8,084 nt of DNA, taken from contig JAGHTV010000194.1 of the NCBI GenBank assembly GCA_018065165.1, positions 1 to 8,084 on the forward strand, read 5' to 3'. Numbering within the stretch: position 1 is the first letter of the stretch; each line of letters begins with the position of its first letter. This document shows positions 6,381 through 8,084 of this stretch, one piece after another. The notes beneath the pieces are model-generated. The model searched no databases. It saw nothing but the letters and a program-made list of their open reading frames with translations, and was not told the origin of the DNA. This DNA comes from Candidatus Sodaliphilus fimicaballi. GTDB taxonomy: Bacteria; Bacteroidota; Bacteroidia; Bacteroidales; Muribaculaceae. The translations under genes were made by a program, and so were the position numbers.

Positions 6381-6399
6381 CGGTAGACTGAGCCTACCG
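6381..6399. repeat. Inverted repeat between metallophosphoesterase and tex
   Basis: CGGTAG at 6381-6386 and CTACCG at 6394-6399 enclose the 7-nt loop ACTGAGC, 10 nt after the metallophosphoesterase stop. No T-tract follows on the plus strand, so it is at most a weak 3'-end structure. The 91-nt gap to tex otherwise holds T-rich sequence, including TAGTTTTT at 6436-6443, a one-mismatch -7 box without a clear -33 element. Confidence 0.35.
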
Positions 6400-6461
6400 A
6401 CATACAATGCGCCAGTTACCTGCTCCCAGTTTTTTAGTTTTTCGTTTTCGTTAAAAAGAAT

Positions 6462-8084
6462 ATGTCTAAGTTAAGTGATATAATTTCAAAGGAGTTGAAC
6501 ATTCCTGCCAGTCAGGTCGATAACACCGTCAAGTTGCTCGACGACGGTTGCACAGTACCATTTATCAGTCGCTATCGCAAGGAGGCCACTGGTGGGCTCG
6601 ATGATGTCTCAGTCCAGAGCATTGATATGCGTCTCAATTACTACAAGGAACTTGAGAAGCGTCGTGCTACCATACTCAAGACCATTGAGGCACAGGACAA
6701 GCTTACTCCTGAACTGGCCAATCGCATCAACAACTGCTGGGATGCTACAACCCTTGAAGATATATATCTGCCTTATAAGCCCAAGCGTCAGACTCGTGCC
6801 GAGGTAGCTCGCAAGCGTGGTCTCGAACCGCTGGCCCGCATCATTATGGCCCAGCACGGCGACAACATTGAGCAGCGTGCAGCCAAGTTCATCAACGACG
6901 AGGTGAAGACTGCCGACGATGCCATTCTGGGTGCGCAAGACATCATTGCCGAGTGGGTGAGCGAGAACGAGGCAGTGCGCAATGCAGTGCGTCGCTCGTT
7001 CCGCTACGATGCCGTCCTCACATCACACTTTGTAAAGGGTAAGGAAATAGAGGGGCGCAACTATGAGAACTACTACGAGTTCTCTCAACCGCTCAAGCGT
7101 GTCTCTTCTCACCAGTTGCTGGCCATACGCCGTGGCGAGAAGGAAGGCTACCTCAAAGTGGGTATAGGCATTAACGACGACCGTGCCATGGACAATATAT
7201 CGCGCATCGTAGTCAAGGGACGTAACGAGGCATCACAACTTGTCGATGAGGTTGCCGAGGATAGCTTCAAGCGACTCATCAAACCCTCAATCGAGACCGA
7301 GTATGCAGCCGCTGCCAAGGCTAAGGCCGACGAGCAGGCCATCGACACATTTGCCATGAATGTGCGTCAGTTGCTGTTTGCTCCACCGCTGGGACACAAG
7401 CGTGTACTTGCCGTTGACCCAGGATTTCGCACTGGTTGCAAGGTTGTTGCGCTCGACGAGCAAGGCAACCTGCTCCACCACGATGTGATGTATCCCACAG
7501 CCCCTGCCCACGACGTAGAGGGTGCTACGGCTCTCATTCTTGACTTGGTCAACAAGTATAATATCAACGATATAGCACTGGGCAACGGCACTGCAAGCCG
7601 TGAGACCGAGCGTTTTCTCAAGCGCATCAACTATGGTGGCCGCAAAGTCAATGTGCATGTGGTGAGCGAGAATGGTGCCTCAATCTACTCGGCTTCAAAG
7701 ATTGCACGCGACGAGTTCCCCGACAAGGATGTGACCGTGCGTGGTGCGGTTTCAATAGGCCGTCGTCTCATCGACCCGCTTGCCGAGCTCGTGAAGATTG
7801 ACCCCAAGTCGATAGGAGTGGGGCAGTACCAGCACGATGTGGACCAGAATCGTCTCAAGGAGGCCCTTAACTACACCGTCGAGAGTTGTGTCAACAGCGT
7901 GGGTGTCAACATCAACACTGCCAGCAAGGAACTGCTTACATATGTTGCTGGTCTGGGGCCTGCAATAGCACAAAACATCGTTAACTACCGTGCTGCCAAT
8001 GGCGACTTCAAGACTCGACGCGACATACTCAATGTGCCCAAGCTGGGTGCAAAGACATTTACCCAGGCTGCTGGCTTCCTGCGT
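6462..8084 (+). CDS. Tex RNA-binding transcription accessory protein, 3' end off window
   Basis: The first 541 codons of Tex are present without a stop; family members run to roughly 700-780 residues. The N-terminal Tex domain contains PFISRYRKEATGGLDD (33-48) and YLPYKPKRQTRAEVARKRG (102-120). The YqgF/RNase H-like domain begins at about 313, with AVDPGFRTGCK (317-327) and ALGNGTASRETE (372-383). A helix-hairpin-helix region starts near 484 (NINTASKELL), and the window ends inside it at AAGFLR. The C-terminal S1 RNA-binding domain would lie beyond the edge. Tex binds nucleic acid, and studies in several bacteria link it to transcription and virulence-gene expression. The ATG at 6462 gives the canonical family start MSKLSDIISKELNI. 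It follows the metallophosphoesterase on the same strand at 91 nt, so co-transcription is possible but not shown. Confidence 0.95.
   Translation, partial: MSKLSDIISKELNIPASQVDNTVKLLDDGCTVPFISRYRKEATGGLDDVSVQSIDMRLNYYKELEKRRATILKTIEAQDKLTPELANRINNCWDATTLEDIYLPYKPKRQTRAEVARKRGLEPLARIIMAQHGDNIEQRAAKFINDEVKTADDAILGAQDIIAEWVSENEAVRNAVRRSFRYDAVLTSHFVKGKEIEGRNYENYYEFSQPLKRVSSHQLLAIRRGEKEGYLKVGIGINDDRAMDNISRIVVKGRNEASQLVDEVAEDSFKRLIKPSIETEYAAAAKAKADEQAIDTFAMNVRQLLFAPPLGHKRVLAVDPGFRTGCKVVALDEQGNLLHHDVMYPTAPAHDVEGATALILDLVNKYNINDIALGNGTASRETERFLKRINYGGRKVNVHVVSENGASIYSASKIARDEFPDKDVTVRGAVSIGRRLIDPLAELVKIDPKSIGVGQYQHDVDQNRLKEALNYTVESCVNSVGVNINTASKELLTYVAGLGPAIAQNIVNYRAANGDFKTRRDILNVPKLGAKTFTQAAGFLR

Noticed and set aside
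6381..6399. Intrinsic terminator between the metallophosphoesterase and tex
   Set aside because: The stem is real but there is no T-tract after it on the plus strand, so it is listed only as an inverted repeat.

Overview
The window looks like chromosome from a member of the Bacteroidales, perhaps Prevotellaceae or Muribaculaceae. The reasons are the protein families present (a short kinase-less PASTA protein next to an RluA-type pseudouridine synthase, and the divergent PlsB-like acyltransferase found in this order), A-rich leaders without Shine-Dalgarno sequences, and promoter elements of the Bacteroidota type (TTTG, 19 nt, TAnnTTTG). The family placement is inference; no rRNA or marker comparison was possible.

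Layout. Positions 1-275 are non-coding, with a GC-rich stretch full of AGCGA words and two small hairpins. 276-1670 (+) encodes an unrecognised secreted protein. It ends in a TAG that is followed in frame by coding-like codons, so the gene may be clipped by a nonsense mutation. 1671-2007 is a convergent intergenic region holding two hairpins (the second a good terminator), a degenerate array with a period of about 41 nt, and a weaker terminator for the opposite strand. 2008-3759 (-) is a two-gene unit: a membrane-anchored PASTA protein followed by an S4-domain rRNA pseudouridine synthase. 3760-3922 is a divergent promoter region with a near-consensus leftward promoter. 3923-5101 (+) is a PlsB/PlsC-like acyltransferase closed by a strong terminator. 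5174-6370 (+) is a membrane-anchored metallophosphoesterase of the YkuE/YaeI type. 6462-8084 (+) is the first 541 codons of the Tex RNA-binding protein, which runs off the right edge.

Taken together this is mostly an ordinary housekeeping neighbourhood: envelope (PASTA, acyltransferase, metallophosphoesterase) and ribosome/transcription (pseudouridine synthase, Tex). I found no mobile element, CRISPR array, tRNA, rRNA or defence system, and I do not claim a new multi-gene system. The points most worth a second look are the in-frame TAG in the secreted-protein gene, the periodic repeat array in the convergent intergenic region, the AGCGA-rich left end and the unusual HX5D spacing in the acyltransferase.
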